A stretch of 10,745 nt of DNA from Clostridiales bacterium (GCA_012522165.1 JAAYKZ010000275.1:1-10745); one strand, 5' to 3'. Positions 1 through 7,352 are shown, counted from the first letter of the stretch. Made by a program: numbers and translations. The notes: generated from the sequence alone by a model not told the origin.

Positions 1-2
1 AA

Positions 3-707
3 GCTGAGGAAACCATAAAGAATCCCCTTTATTTTGGCTGTATGATGGTCAAATTGGGAGATGCTGATGGCATGGTAGCTGGTGCTGTAAACAGTACACC
101 AGATGTATGGAGACCAGTACTTCAAATAATCAAAACCCGTCCGGGCATCTCTGTAGCATCTAGTTGCTTTTTAATGGAAGTGCCTAACTGTGAATATGGA
201 GAAAATGGAGTATTTATATTTGCAGATTGTGGCCTTAATCCAGATCCTACTGCAGAACAACTAGCTTCAATTGCTGTTAGTGCTGCAGAGTCTGCAAGGG
301 TATTGGCTGATATGGAACCAAGAGTAGCTATGTTATCTTTCTCAACTAACGGTAGTGCAAGCCATGAATTCGTAGACAAGGTAGTAGAAGCAACTAGGAT
401 TGCCAAGGAATTGGCACCTGATTTGTTAATTGATGGCGAACTTCAAGTGGATGCAGCTATAGATCCAGAAATTGGGCAACAAAAATCTCCCAATAGCCCT
501 GTTGCTGGAAAAGCAAATGTACTTGTATTCCCAGACTTAGGTGCTGGAAATATTGCCTATAAACTTACTCAAAAATTAGCGAAGGCTATGGCTTTAGGTC
601 CATTAAGTCAGGGACTTGCTAAACCTGTTAATGATTTGTCCAGAGGCTGTAGTGTGGATGACATTGTGAATGTTGTAGCTATTACTGCTGTAGAAGCGCA
701 AAATTAA
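3..707 (+). CDS. pta: Phosphate acetyltransferase, C-terminal part (5' end outside window)
   Basis: Converts acetyl-CoA and phosphate to acetyl phosphate and CoA in the cytoplasm, the first step of acetate formation. The frame is open from the window edge, so the gene starts upstream. About 234 residues are present, against roughly 325-335 for the single-domain family, so about the first 100 are missing. The first internal ATG (42) is not a start: the codons before it read AEETIKNPLYFGC, which continue the protein. Visible family motifs are KLGDADGMVAGA near the left edge, the central VPNCEYGENG, and the C-terminal LSRGCSVDD. In that last motif the Ser-Arg pair (codons 639-644) and the following Asp match catalytic residues known from the Methanosarcina enzyme. 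It is followed 17 bases later by ackA, its usual partner, and the two are surely one transcript. Nothing about the visible part is odd. Confidence 0.96.
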   Translation, partial: AEETIKNPLYFGCMMVKLGDADGMVAGAVNSTPDVWRPVLQIIKTRPGISVASSCFLMEVPNCEYGENGVFIFADCGLNPDPTAEQLASIAVSAAESARVLADMEPRVAMLSFSTNGSASHEFVDKVVEATRIAKELAPDLLIDGELQVDAAIDPEIGQQKSPNSPVAGKANVLVFPDLGAGNIAYKLTQKLAKAMALGPLSQGLAKPVNDLSRGCSVDDIVNVVAITAVEAQN

Positions 708-724
708 TTTAGGAGGGGTTTAAG

Positions 725-1915
725 ATGAAGATACTTGTAATAAATGCTGGTAGCTCATCCTTAAAATACCAGCTTATAAATATGCAGGATGAAAGTGTTT
801 TAGCAAAGGGAAATGTAGAAAGAATTGGTTTGCCTGATCCCCTATTAAAACATACTCCTCAAGGAAAAGATACCGTTGAAATTAAAGGGGATTACAAGGA
901 TCATGTAGCAGCTATAAAAAAGGTTATAGAAATTTTGATTGATAAAGAGTATGGGGTAATTGACAACATGGATGAAATTGCTGCTGTAGGTCATAGGGTA
1001 GTCCATGGTGGTGAACAATTTTCCAGTTCAGTACTTATAGATGATGAAGTTATGATGGCAATAGAAGCAAATATTGAGCTGGCTCCATTACATAATCCAG
1101 CCAATATAATGGGAATAAAAGCATGCAGAAATGTTATGCCCAATACTCCTATGGTAGCAGTTTTTGATACTGCTTTCCATCAGACTATGCCCGAGAAAGC
1201 TTATATGTATGCTATTCCTTATGACACCTATAAGAAATATGGGGTTAGGCGTTATGGATTCCACGGAACCTCTCATAAATATGTTTCTCAAAAAGCAGCA
1301 GCTATGTTGGGCAAACCCATCGAATCCCTAAAAATTATTACCTGCCATTTAGGCAATGGATCTAGTATTGCTGCAATTGATAGTGGTAAATCTGTAGACA
1401 CTAGCATGGGTTTCACGCCTTTGGAAGGACTACCTATGGGAACTAGAAGTGGAAGCTTGGATCCTGCTATACTTAGCTATATGATGGAGAAGAAAAATAT
1501 ATCATACGAAGAGGTAAATAAGGTTCTTAATAGGGAATCTGGAATGTTAGGACTATCAGGATTAAGCAGTGATTTTAGAGATTTACACAAAGCCGCAGCA
1601 GAGGGAAATAAGAGAGCACAATTGGCTTTAGATGTTTTCAATTATGAGGTAAAAAAATATATAGGAGCTTATGCAGCCGCCATGGGTGGTGTGGATTGCA
1701 TTGTATTTACTGCGGGAGTAGGAGAAAATACTCCAAGGGTAAGAGCAGAGTCCTGTTCCGGTTTGGAATTTATGGGTGTAAAGATAGATAAAGAAAAAAA
1801 TGAGCGCGTAGGTAAAGAGGGCGAGATAAGTACTGAAGATTCAAAAGTAAAGGTTTTGGTAATACCTACCAACGAAGAGCTGATGATAGCTAGGGAAACC
1901 TTAGAACTAATATAA
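725..1915 (+). CDS. ackA: Acetate kinase
   Basis: Transfers phosphate from acetyl phosphate to ADP, giving acetate and ATP. It is a cytoplasmic enzyme of the ASKHA (actin/sugar kinase/Hsp70) fold. At 396 residues it is full length. Every residue implicated in the Methanosarcina thermophila enzyme sits at the same number here: Asn7 in NAGSSSLK, Arg91 in GHRVVHGG, Asp148 in FDTAFHQ, His180 in YGFHGTSH, Arg241 in GTRSGSLDP and Glu384 in TNEE. The nucleotide-binding stretches HLGNGSS and FTAGVGENTPRVR are also intact. The ATG at 725 follows a strong AGGAGGGG ribosome binding site (711-718). The short gap from pta suggests co-transcription. No terminator hairpin is visible after the stop, so some readthrough into yceD is possible even though yceD has its own promoter. 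Confidence 0.98.
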   Translation: MKILVINAGSSSLKYQLINMQDESVLAKGNVERIGLPDPLLKHTPQGKDTVEIKGDYKDHVAAIKKVIEILIDKEYGVIDNMDEIAAVGHRVVHGGEQFSSSVLIDDEVMMAIEANIELAPLHNPANIMGIKACRNVMPNTPMVAVFDTAFHQTMPEKAYMYAIPYDTYKKYGVRRYGFHGTSHKYVSQKAAAMLGKPIESLKIITCHLGNGSSIAAIDSGKSVDTSMGFTPLEGLPMGTRSGSLDPAILSYMMEKKNISYEEVNKVLNRESGMLGLSGLSSDFRDLHKAAAEGNKRAQLALDVFNYEVKKYIGAYAAAMGGVDCIVFTAGVGENTPRVRAESCSGLEFMGVKIDKEKNERVGKEGEISTEDSKVKVLVIPTNEELMIARETLELI

Positions 1916-1934
1916 TTATTTTGTATATGTGTGC

Positions 1935-1963
1935 TTGACAAAACTAAAACCAATCTATATAAT
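1935..1963 (+). promoter_or_regulatory. Consensus sigma-A promoter for yceD-rpmF
   Basis: A perfect -35 TTGACA (1935-1940) and a perfect -10 TATAAT (1958-1963) are separated by exactly 17 bases, the optimal spacing for the housekeeping sigma factor. Transcription would start near 1970, leaving a leader of about 30 bases before the yceD ATG at 2001, with a GGAGTG ribosome binding site at 1988-1993. The strength fits expression of a ribosomal protein. No operator-like repeat is visible around it. Confidence 0.88.
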
Positions 1964-2000
1964 AAATCCGTCCGGCTATGAAACCATGGAGTGATTAAAA

Positions 2001-2522
2001 ATGATTATTGATATTTCGGACATTTTAATGAAAGTGGGTTCTTCTAAGGACTTTGAAGGAAATTTGGTTATGAAAGACACTACTTATCAAGGCGACGAAA
2101 TTCATTTCCACAAACCTTTTTATGTAAAAGGTAATGTGGTAAATGTTGGTGAAGTAGTTGCTTTGGACGCTCATATAGAGGGGACAGCAACCTTGCAGTG
2201 TGGCATGTGTACGGAGCCTTATGATTATTTAGTTGATTTTGATATACAGGTCAACTTAAAACCATCACATGATGAAGAGGATCCTGACATCTATGTATAT
2301 ACCGACGCTCTTATTGATTTACATGATATTGTAACTCGGGAATTTCTCCTTAATTTACCTACGCGAAGGCGATGTACTGAGGAATGTAAAGGTCTCTGTC
2401 CTTATTGTGGCACTAACCTGAATAAGGAAGAGTGCCAATGTTTGGTTGATGATCATGAACCCATAGATAGTAGGTTTGCAGTTTTGAAAGATTTTTTTGT
2501 TAATAGGGATAGGGAGGTGTAG
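2001..2522 (+). CDS. yceD: YceD/DUF177 family protein (YlbN-like)
   Basis: Member of the DUF177 family (YceD in E. coli, YlbN in Bacillus). The family is almost always found directly before rpmF and has been linked to 23S rRNA accumulation; the biochemical role is not settled. The protein has 173 residues, normal for the family. It shows the conserved first pair C67-x-x-C70 in LQCGMC, a cysteine-rich C-terminal part (Cys125, 129, 133, 136, 145, 147) containing CPYCGTNLN, and the closing block PIDSRFAVLKDF that resembles the family signature near the C-terminus. The number of cysteines suggests a metal site, probably zinc (inference). The start is set by GGAGTG seven bases before the ATG. The last codons carry the ribosome binding site of rpmF, so the two genes are probably translationally linked. 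Confidence 0.93.
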   Translation: MIIDISDILMKVGSSKDFEGNLVMKDTTYQGDEIHFHKPFYVKGNVVNVGEVVALDAHIEGTATLQCGMCTEPYDYLVDFDIQVNLKPSHDEEDPDIYVYTDALIDLHDIVTREFLLNLPTRRRCTEECKGLCPYCGTNLNKEECQCLVDDHEPIDSRFAVLKDFFVNRDREV

Positions 2523-2527
2523 TAACC

Positions 2528-2707
2528 ATGGCAGTACCAAAGAGAAAAACATCCAAGGCAAGAAGGGATAAGCGCAGGGCTCACTGGAAGGTTAGCATGC
2601 CAGGAATGACAGAGTGCCCACAGTGCGGAACTATGAAACTTTCTCATAGAGTATGCAAAGAATGTGGATATTATAATAAAAAACAAGTGATTGCAGTAGA
2701 AGACTAA
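2528..2707 (+). CDS. rpmF: 50S ribosomal protein L32 (zinc-ribbon type)
   Basis: A 59-residue basic protein of the large ribosomal subunit. It begins MAVPKRKTSKARRDKRRAHW, the standard L32 opening, and carries two cysteine pairs, C30-x-x-C33 and C43-x-x-C46, that form the zinc ribbon of the 'C-plus' version. A cysteine-free paralogue is sometimes found elsewhere in Firmicutes genomes; this is the zinc-binding kind. The ribosome binding site GGGAGGTG (2512-2519) lies inside the end of yceD, eight bases before the ATG, and the genes are only five bases apart. A strong terminator follows eight bases after the stop, so yceD-rpmF is a two-gene unit. Confidence 0.97.
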   Translation: MAVPKRKTSKARRDKRRAHWKVSMPGMTECPQCGTMKLSHRVCKECGYYNKKQVIAVED

Positions 2708-2714
2708 TCAACCG

Positions 2715-2754
2715 AAACCTACCTTGATAATCAAGGTAGGTTTTTTAATTTTTT
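2715..2754 (+). terminator. Rho-independent terminator after rpmF
   Basis: A perfect 13-bp stem (2715-2727 paired with 2731-2743) closes a three-base TAA loop and runs into a T6 tract, followed by AA and six more T. The stem centre is AACCTACC/GGTAGGTT. It separates yceD-rpmF from the fapR operon. Confidence 0.95.
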
Positions 2755-2866
2755 GGGTGAAAACAATTAGGCGTATTTTTTATGCTAAATCAGCAAAACC
2801 TTCACTTTATTATTAGCTAATATAATTATGAGTAAAATATAACAGTTGACTTTATAAAAAAAAGTA

Positions 2867-2895
2867 TTGCATTATAGTATTAAATATTATATACT
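2867..2895 (+). promoter_or_regulatory. Predicted sigma-A promoter of the fapR-fab operon
   Basis: The -35 candidate TTGCAT (2867-2872) is 17 bases from the -10 TATACT (2890-2895), putting the start site near 2902, within the FapR-like operator. A TTGACT hexamer at 2846 is a better -35 by sequence, but its distance to any good -10 is wrong (21 bases to TATAGT). The leader before fapR would be about 100 bases. Confidence 0.6.
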
Positions 2896-2899
2896 AGTT

Positions 2900-2916
2900 T
2901 TAACACCTGATACTAA
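2900..2916 (+). promoter_or_regulatory. Predicted FapR operator
   Basis: The 17 bases TTAACACCTGATACTAA closely resemble the FapR box known from Bacillus (TTAGTACCTGATACTAA as I recall it), differing at two positions in the left half; the right half GATACTAA is intact. It is an imperfect inverted repeat covering the predicted start site, where a bound repressor would block RNA polymerase. The next gene encodes FapR, so autoregulation released by malonyl-CoA is expected. The site is read from sequence similarity only. Confidence 0.75.
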
Positions 2917-3004
2917 TAGCATGTATTACATACATATAAATAATAAAGTCAATTAAGTGGACTAAATATATAAAAATAATAAAGGGTGACTAGGTGATTA
3001 ATTT

Positions 3005-3601
3005 ATGACAAAAAATATTTTGCACAAAAAAGAACGACAATTGAAATTGATTGAATGTTTGAATGAAGATCCTTTTATGACTGATGAAGAGTTAAGTGAG
3101 CTATTCAATGTTAGTATTCAGACAATCAGGTTGGATAGGTTGGAACTTGGAATTCCTGAATTAAGGGAGCGCATTAAAAAGGTAGCAGAGAGGAACTATA
3201 GCAAGCTAAGATCCATTGAAGGTAAGGAAATAGTAGGAGAATTGGTGGACATCGAACTGGGCAAGGGTGGTATTTCTATTTTAAACACCACTGATGACAT
3301 GGTTTTTCAACGCTCTAGGGTAGTAAGGGGACATTATATATTTGCTCAAGCCGAATCCCTAGCATTGGCAGTCATAGATGCCCGTGTAGCTTTGACAGGA
3401 GTTGCAAATATAAAATATAAAGTACCTATCTATGCTGGTGATAAATTAGTGGCTAGAGCTGAAGTTATTCGTAGAAGAGGCAACAAATATTTTGTTTGGG
3501 TTAAGACTAAGGTAAGGCAGGAAGAAGCCTTTAGAGGTAAGTTTATTTTAGTTTCTATTGGATCGGAAGATACAGGTGGACAGGAGGGTAATGAGAAATG
3601 A
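3005..3601 (+). CDS. fapR: FapR, malonyl-CoA-responsive repressor of lipid synthesis genes
   Basis: Transcription factor that represses fatty acid and phospholipid genes and lets go of DNA when it binds malonyl-CoA. The 198 residues are normal length. Residues about 1-60 form a DeoR-like helix-turn-helix (MTDEELSELFNVSIQTIRLD) followed by a linker helix. Residues about 75-190 form a hotdog-fold effector domain related to thioesterases, with the family blocks RVVRGHYIFAQAESLA (about 105-120), LTGVANIKYKVP (130-141) and QEEAFRGKFILVS (172-184). The hotdog domain binds ligand rather than acting as an enzyme. The ATG is chosen because AGGTGA lies seven bases upstream and no earlier in-frame start fits. 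It overlaps plsX by four bases (ATGA). A FapR-like operator lies over its own promoter. Confidence 0.96.
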   Translation: MTKNILHKKERQLKLIECLNEDPFMTDEELSELFNVSIQTIRLDRLELGIPELRERIKKVAERNYSKLRSIEGKEIVGELVDIELGKGGISILNTTDDMVFQRSRVVRGHYIFAQAESLALAVIDARVALTGVANIKYKVPIYAGDKLVARAEVIRRRGNKYFVWVKTKVRQEEAFRGKFILVSIGSEDTGGQEGNEK

Positions 3602-4602
3602 AAATAATAGTGGACGCAATGGGTGGAGACCATGCCCCCATGGAGATATTGAAGGGATGCCTTGATGCAGTTAAGGAATACGAGATTGAACTCACATTAA
3701 TTGGTAAGGAAGATGTAATACAGCAGCATCTTTCAAGCCTAAATGCCCCCTTAGAGGTATTTACTATAGTAAATGCTAGTGAAACTATAGAGCCAGATGA
3801 GCCTCCAGTAATAGCCATAAAACGCAAAAAGGATTCCTCCATGGTAAAAGGATTTGAAATGCTGCGGCAGCATCCTGGTAGCGTATTTATTTCAGCTGGG
3901 AGTACCGGTGCTTTAATGGCAGGAGGACTTTTAAAAGTAGGACGAATAAAAGGTATAAACAGACCTGCTTTGGCACCGCTTATTCCTACAAAAGAGAAAC
4001 CTATCTTGTTGATAGATGCTGGTGCTAATGCAGAGTGCAAACCTGAAAATTTAGTTCAATTTGCCATTATGGGTACAGTGTACATGGAAAAAGTATTGGG
4101 AAGAGCCAATCCGACAGTCGGGCTAGTTAATATAGGTGCAGAAGAAGGTAAAGGCAATGAGCTAACTAAGGCAACCTATTCTCTTCTTAAAGAGCAAAGT
4201 AATATTAACTTCTATGGCAACGTAGAGGCCAGAGATATTCCAGCAGGTATAGTTGATATTATAGTGTGTGATGGATTTACTGGAAATGTTATATTGAAGC
4301 TGACAGAAGGCCTTGCATCCAGTTTGTTTGGCTTAATGAAAGAGCAATTTACCAAAGGATTTGTATCCAAAATAGGAGCCCTACTGTTAAAGCCTAGCTT
4401 AAAAGGACTTAAAGACTCTTTGGATTATGCTGAACATGGCGGTGCACCACTTCTGGGTGTCAATGGGGGCATTATCAAAGCTCATGGTAGTTCAGATGCC
4501 AGGGCCATAAAAAATGCTATTCGACAAGGCAAGAGATTTATAGACATGCAAGTACTAGAGAATATAAAAAGCAATATTGTGGAGGACACCAAGGAGGTTT
4601 AA
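3598..4602 (+). CDS. plsX: Phosphate acyltransferase PlsX
   Basis: Makes acyl-phosphate from acyl-ACP and phosphate. This is the donor used by PlsY for the first acylation of glycerol-3-phosphate, linking fatty acid synthesis to membrane lipid synthesis. PlsX is a soluble protein that associates with the membrane surface. At 334 residues it is full length. Family motifs are the N-terminal VDAMGGDHAP (5-14), SAGSTGALMAGG (99-110), RPALAPLIPT (122-131), IDAGANAECKPE (139-150), NIGAEEGKGNEL (178-189) and VCDGFTGNVILKL (223-235). The ATG overlaps the fapR stop as ATGA, with AGGAGGG (3582-3588) nine bases upstream, so translation is coupled to fapR. It stops one base before the fabH start. fapR-plsX is a characteristic Firmicutes pair. 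Confidence 0.97.
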   Translation: MKIIVDAMGGDHAPMEILKGCLDAVKEYEIELTLIGKEDVIQQHLSSLNAPLEVFTIVNASETIEPDEPPVIAIKRKKDSSMVKGFEMLRQHPGSVFISAGSTGALMAGGLLKVGRIKGINRPALAPLIPTKEKPILLIDAGANAECKPENLVQFAIMGTVYMEKVLGRANPTVGLVNIGAEEGKGNELTKATYSLLKEQSNINFYGNVEARDIPAGIVDIIVCDGFTGNVILKLTEGLASSLFGLMKEQFTKGFVSKIGALLLKPSLKGLKDSLDYAEHGGAPLLGVNGGIIKAHGSSDARAIKNAIRQGKRFIDMQVLENIKSNIVEDTKEV

Positions 4603-4606
4603 TATG
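4591..4606 (+). promoter_or_regulatory. Ribosome binding site deciding the fabH start
   Basis: AAGGAGG (4591-4597) lies six bases before ATG 4604. A longer frame is open back to a TTG at 4577, but that start would place this strong site inside the gene and has none of its own. The site lies within the last codons of plsX. Confidence 0.9.
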
Positions 4607-5599
4607 AGGGCTGTGTTCAATGGAGGTATCATCGGTACTGGTAGCTTTGTTCCAGATAATATAGTGACAAATAAAGATTTGGAAAAAATAGTGGATACTA
4701 CAGATGAATGGATTGTAACTCGTACTGGCATCAAAGAAAGGCGTATTGCTGATGTTACCATGGCTACATCAGATATGGCAACAATTGCTGCAAAGGAAGC
4801 CCTAGATAATGCGGGAATATCAGCAGAGGAAATAGATCTTATAATAGTAGCTACTATAACTCCAGATAATAATATGCCCTCTACTGCTTGTATTGTCCAG
4901 CATAATATTGGTGCAGTCAATGCAGCTGCATTTGACCTGAGTGCTGCATGTTCAGGCTTTATATATGGTCTAATAACCGCTAATCAGTTTATAGCATCGG
5001 GTATATATAAAAATATTTTAGTAATTGGGGCCGAGAGTCTTAGTAAGTTTACTAACTGGAATGATAGAAATACATGCATTCTATTTGGTGATGGGGCAGG
5101 TGCAGTTGTATTATCTAGGGTAGATGAGGGCTATGGGCTTTTGTCCCAGTATCTTGGAGCTGATGGAAGTGGCGGTGAGCTACTAATAATTGAAGCCGGT
5201 GGCTCCAGAAGACCCGCCTCTATTGAAACGGTGGAAAAAAAGCTTCACTATCTTTATATGGACGGAAGCGAAGTGTTTAAGTTTGCAGTTCGTATAATGG
5301 CATCAGCCTCTGAAGAAGCTGTAAAACTTGCTGGCCTTTCAAACCAAGATGTAGACTTTTTGGTGCCTCATCAGGCAAATATTAGGATAATCGAGGCAGC
5401 TAGAAAGAGATTAAAACTAGATAAGAAAAAAGTTTATGTAAACTTGGATAGGTTTGGGAATATGTCTGCGGCTTCAATACCAGTGGCTTTAGATGAAGCT
5501 GTAAGATCCAATATCATCTCTAAGGGTGATAATGTTGTTGTAGTAGGTTTTGGTGGAGGCCTGACTTGGGCATCTGCACTAATGAAATGGGTATATTAG
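4604..5599 (+). CDS. fabH: 3-oxoacyl-ACP synthase III (FabH)
   Basis: Starts type II fatty acid synthesis by condensing an acyl-CoA primer with malonyl-ACP. It is cytoplasmic, with a thiolase fold. The protein has 331 residues from ATG 4604, slightly longer than the E. coli enzyme (317). The triad is complete: Cys116 in LSAACSGF, His256 in VPHQANIRI and Asn286 in RFGNMSAAS. Other family blocks are GTGSFVPDN near the N-terminus, DEWIVTRTGIKERRI (34-48), FGDGAGAVVL (161-170) and the C-terminal GFGGGLTWAS. Primer choice (straight or branched) cannot be told from this reading. It follows plsX with a one-base gap, and its stop overlaps the ribosome binding site of fabD. In many related operons fabK stands directly after fabH; here it does not. 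Confidence 0.97.
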   Translation: MRAVFNGGIIGTGSFVPDNIVTNKDLEKIVDTTDEWIVTRTGIKERRIADVTMATSDMATIAAKEALDNAGISAEEIDLIIVATITPDNNMPSTACIVQHNIGAVNAAAFDLSAACSGFIYGLITANQFIASGIYKNILVIGAESLSKFTNWNDRNTCILFGDGAGAVVLSRVDEGYGLLSQYLGADGSGGELLIIEAGGSRRPASIETVEKKLHYLYMDGSEVFKFAVRIMASASEEAVKLAGLSNQDVDFLVPHQANIRIIEAARKRLKLDKKKVYVNLDRFGNMSAASIPVALDEAVRSNIISKGDNVVVVGFGGGLTWASALMKWVY

Positions 5600-5613
5600 G
5601 AGAGAGTTTTATG
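5598..5613 (+). promoter_or_regulatory. Ribosome binding site deciding the fabD start
   Basis: AGGAGAG (5598-5604) overlaps the fabH TAG and stands six bases before ATG 5611, after which the protein reads MKKIAFIFPGQGAQ, the normal FabD opening. An upstream in-frame ATG at 5566 would add 15 residues foreign to the family and lies inside fabH. Confidence 0.9.
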
Positions 5614-6552
5614 AAAAAGATTGCTTTTATTTTCCCTGGTCAGGGAGCCCAATATGTAGGAATGGGTAAAGAATTATATGATGAATTTGATGGAGTTAAA
5701 GAAATCTTTAATAAGGCCAACGATATATTAAAACAGGATATTACACAGCTATGTTTTAATGGACCTGAAGACGAACTAATGAAGACAGAAAATACTCAGC
5801 CTGCAATACTTCTTGTTAGCATAGCAGCTATGACAGCGCTTAAGGAGCGTGGCTATACTCCTCACATGGTAGGAGGCCTTAGTTTAGGAGAATATAGCGC
5901 TTTGGTAGCTGGCCAGGTTCTATCCTTAGAAGATGCTATTCCACTAGTAAGAAAAAGAGGACAATATATGCAGGAAGCAGTACCTTTGGGAGTAGGGGCA
6001 ATGGCGGCAATAATAGGGCTATCTACTGAAAAAGTAGAGGAATGTTGCCAGTTAGCACAAGACAAGGGAAAAATTACTCCAGCTAATTATAACTGTCCAG
6101 GACAGATAGTTGTATCTGGCCATAAAGAGGCGGTGGAGAAAGCATGTTCATTAGCCAAGGAGATGGGAGCCAAAAGGGCTGTGATGCTTGCGGTAAGTGC
6201 ACCTTACCATTCACCCCTTCTTGAACCTGCAGGGATTAGACTGAAAGAAGAACTGGAAAAAATTCAGATTATGTCACCAAAAATTCCTGTAGTAGCCAAT
6301 GTTCATGCTAAACCTGAAGATGATCCTGCGAAAATAAAAGAGAATCTAGTCCGTCAAGTAAGTAGTCCTGTAAGATGGGAAGCGAGTGTCCGGTATATGA
6401 TGAGTCAGGGGATAAATATATTTATAGAAGTAGGACCAGGCAAAACACTAAATGGATTCTTAAGGAAGATATCTCGTGATATAAAAGGATATAATGTCCA
6501 GGACATGGCTTCTTTAGAAAAGACTTTACAGGGATTGGAGGATGCTATATGA
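5611..6552 (+). CDS. fabD: Malonyl-CoA:ACP transacylase (FabD)
   Basis: Moves malonyl from CoA to the ACP arm, supplying the two-carbon unit used by FabH and FabF. The 313 residues match the family. The catalytic set is present: Gln11 in FPGQGAQ, Ser91 in GLSLGEYSAL (the nucleophile), Arg116 that holds the malonyl carboxylate, His200 in SAPYHSPLL, and Gln249 in the C-terminal part. The C-terminal IFIEVGPGKTLNGF is also typical. It overlaps fabG by four bases (ATGA), so the two are translationally coupled. Since FapR senses malonyl-CoA, FabD consumes the same molecule that signals to the repressor of its own operon. Confidence 0.97.
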   Translation: MKKIAFIFPGQGAQYVGMGKELYDEFDGVKEIFNKANDILKQDITQLCFNGPEDELMKTENTQPAILLVSIAAMTALKERGYTPHMVGGLSLGEYSALVAGQVLSLEDAIPLVRKRGQYMQEAVPLGVGAMAAIIGLSTEKVEECCQLAQDKGKITPANYNCPGQIVVSGHKEAVEKACSLAKEMGAKRAVMLAVSAPYHSPLLEPAGIRLKEELEKIQIMSPKIPVVANVHAKPEDDPAKIKENLVRQVSSPVRWEASVRYMMSQGINIFIEVGPGKTLNGFLRKISRDIKGYNVQDMASLEKTLQGLEDAI

Positions 6553-7292
6553 TTTTATCTGGTAAGGTTGCTCTAGTAACAGGGGCTTCTAGGGGAATTG
6601 GAAGTGCAATAGCTATAAAGCTGGCCAAGTTAGGAGCAAAGGTAGCTGTTAATTATTCCTCAAGTGTTGAAGCTGCAAATGAAGTAGTTAAGGCTATAGA
6701 GGAGAATGGAGGTCAAGCTATTGCTGTAGCAGCTGATGTATCCTGTTCCCAGTCAGTAGATAAAATGATAGATATTATAACTAAAAACTGGGGTACCATC
6801 GATATTTTAGTGAACAATGCGGGAATTACCCGTGATGGATTGTTGATGAGGATGAAAGAAGAAGACTGGAATAGAGTAGTGGATATTAACCTAAAAGGAG
6901 TTTTCAACTGCACTAAGGCTGTTTCCAGGATAATGATGAAAAAGCGTAGTGGAAAAATCATAAATATTTCATCGGTAACTGGAATTGCTGGAAATACAGG
7001 GCAGGCAAATTATGCTGCAGCAAAAGCAGGTATTATAGGTTTTTCAAAATCTGTGGCCAGAGAGCTTGCATCTCGCAATGTCCAGGTAAATGTTGTGGCC
7101 CCAGGTTTCATTGATACCCAAATGACCAGTGTATTGTCTGATAAAATAAAAGAAGATATAATATCTAAAATACCATTAGGTAGATATGGAACACCTGAAG
7201 AGGTAGCAAACTTAGTAGCTTTTTTAGCGACTGACTATAGTTCCTATATTACAGGTCAGGTAATAAATGTAGATGGTGGAATGGTAATGTAA
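6549..7292 (+). CDS. fabG: 3-oxoacyl-ACP reductase (FabG)
   Basis: NADPH-dependent reduction of 3-ketoacyl-ACP to 3-hydroxyacyl-ACP, the first reductive step of each elongation cycle. It is a short-chain dehydrogenase of 247 residues, the normal length. The Rossmann dinucleotide motif TGASRGIG is at 11-18 and NNAG at 89-92. The catalytic tetrad is Asn114, Ser142, Tyr155 and Lys159 (YAAAK), with the same spacing as in E. coli FabG. The C-terminal YITGQVINVDGGMVM is characteristic of FabG rather than of other dehydrogenases in this superfamily. GGAGG (6537-6541) seven bases before the ATG sets the start, and the ATGA overlap with fabD indicates coupling. After its stop the tight packing of the operon loosens. 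Confidence 0.97.
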   Translation: MILSGKVALVTGASRGIGSAIAIKLAKLGAKVAVNYSSSVEAANEVVKAIEENGGQAIAVAADVSCSQSVDKMIDIITKNWGTIDILVNNAGITRDGLLMRMKEEDWNRVVDINLKGVFNCTKAVSRIMMKKRSGKIINISSVTGIAGNTGQANYAAAKAGIIGFSKSVARELASRNVQVNVVAPGFIDTQMTSVLSDKIKEDIISKIPLGRYGTPEEVANLVAFLATDYSSYITGQVINVDGGMVM

Positions 7293-7352
7293 TAGGATAA
7301 ATATATATAATATAGTATATACTAACTAAGCCTTTGAAAGGAGGTGTAGGGA
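7293..7352 (+). promoter_or_regulatory. AT-rich leader before acpP with strong ribosome binding site
   Basis: The gap contains a 12-base palindrome TAGTATATACTA (7313-7324), TATAAT at 7306-7311 and TATACT at 7318-7323, either of which could act as a -10, though no convincing -35 is found at the right distance. AAAGGAGGTG (7337-7346), six bases before ATG 7353, is the strongest ribosome binding site in the window, as expected for the very abundant acyl carrier protein. Confidence 0.5.

Larger units (their letters stand above)
2755..3004. promoter_or_regulatory. Intergenic control region upstream of fapR
   Basis: About 250 very AT-rich bases hold no credible gene. They contain the promoter at 2867-2895, a FapR-like operator at 2900-2916, a 10-base inverted repeat flanking both (TTGACTTTAT at 2846-2855, ATAAAGTCAA at 2943-2952), and a modest AGGTGA ribosome binding site at 2992-2997 seven bases before the fapR ATG. 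Positions 2755-2840 show nothing I can name. Confidence 0.6.

Noticed and set aside
2846..2878. TTGACT (2846) with TATAGT (2873) as the fapR promoter
   Set aside because: The spacing is 21 bases, too long for sigma-A. TTGCAT-17-TATACT just downstream fits better and places the FapR box on the start site.
3555..4040. 161-codon open frame on the minus strand across the fapR-plsX junction
   Set aside because: It lies opposite two clear family members, has no ribosome binding site or recognisable domain, and is explained by the codon use of the plus-strand genes.
7313..7324. 12-base palindrome TAGTATATACTA before acpP as a full FapR operator
   Set aside because: The half-sites are too close (two bases between TAGTA and TACTA, against five between the half-sites of the recalled box), and only 9 of 17 positions match when aligned on the right half.
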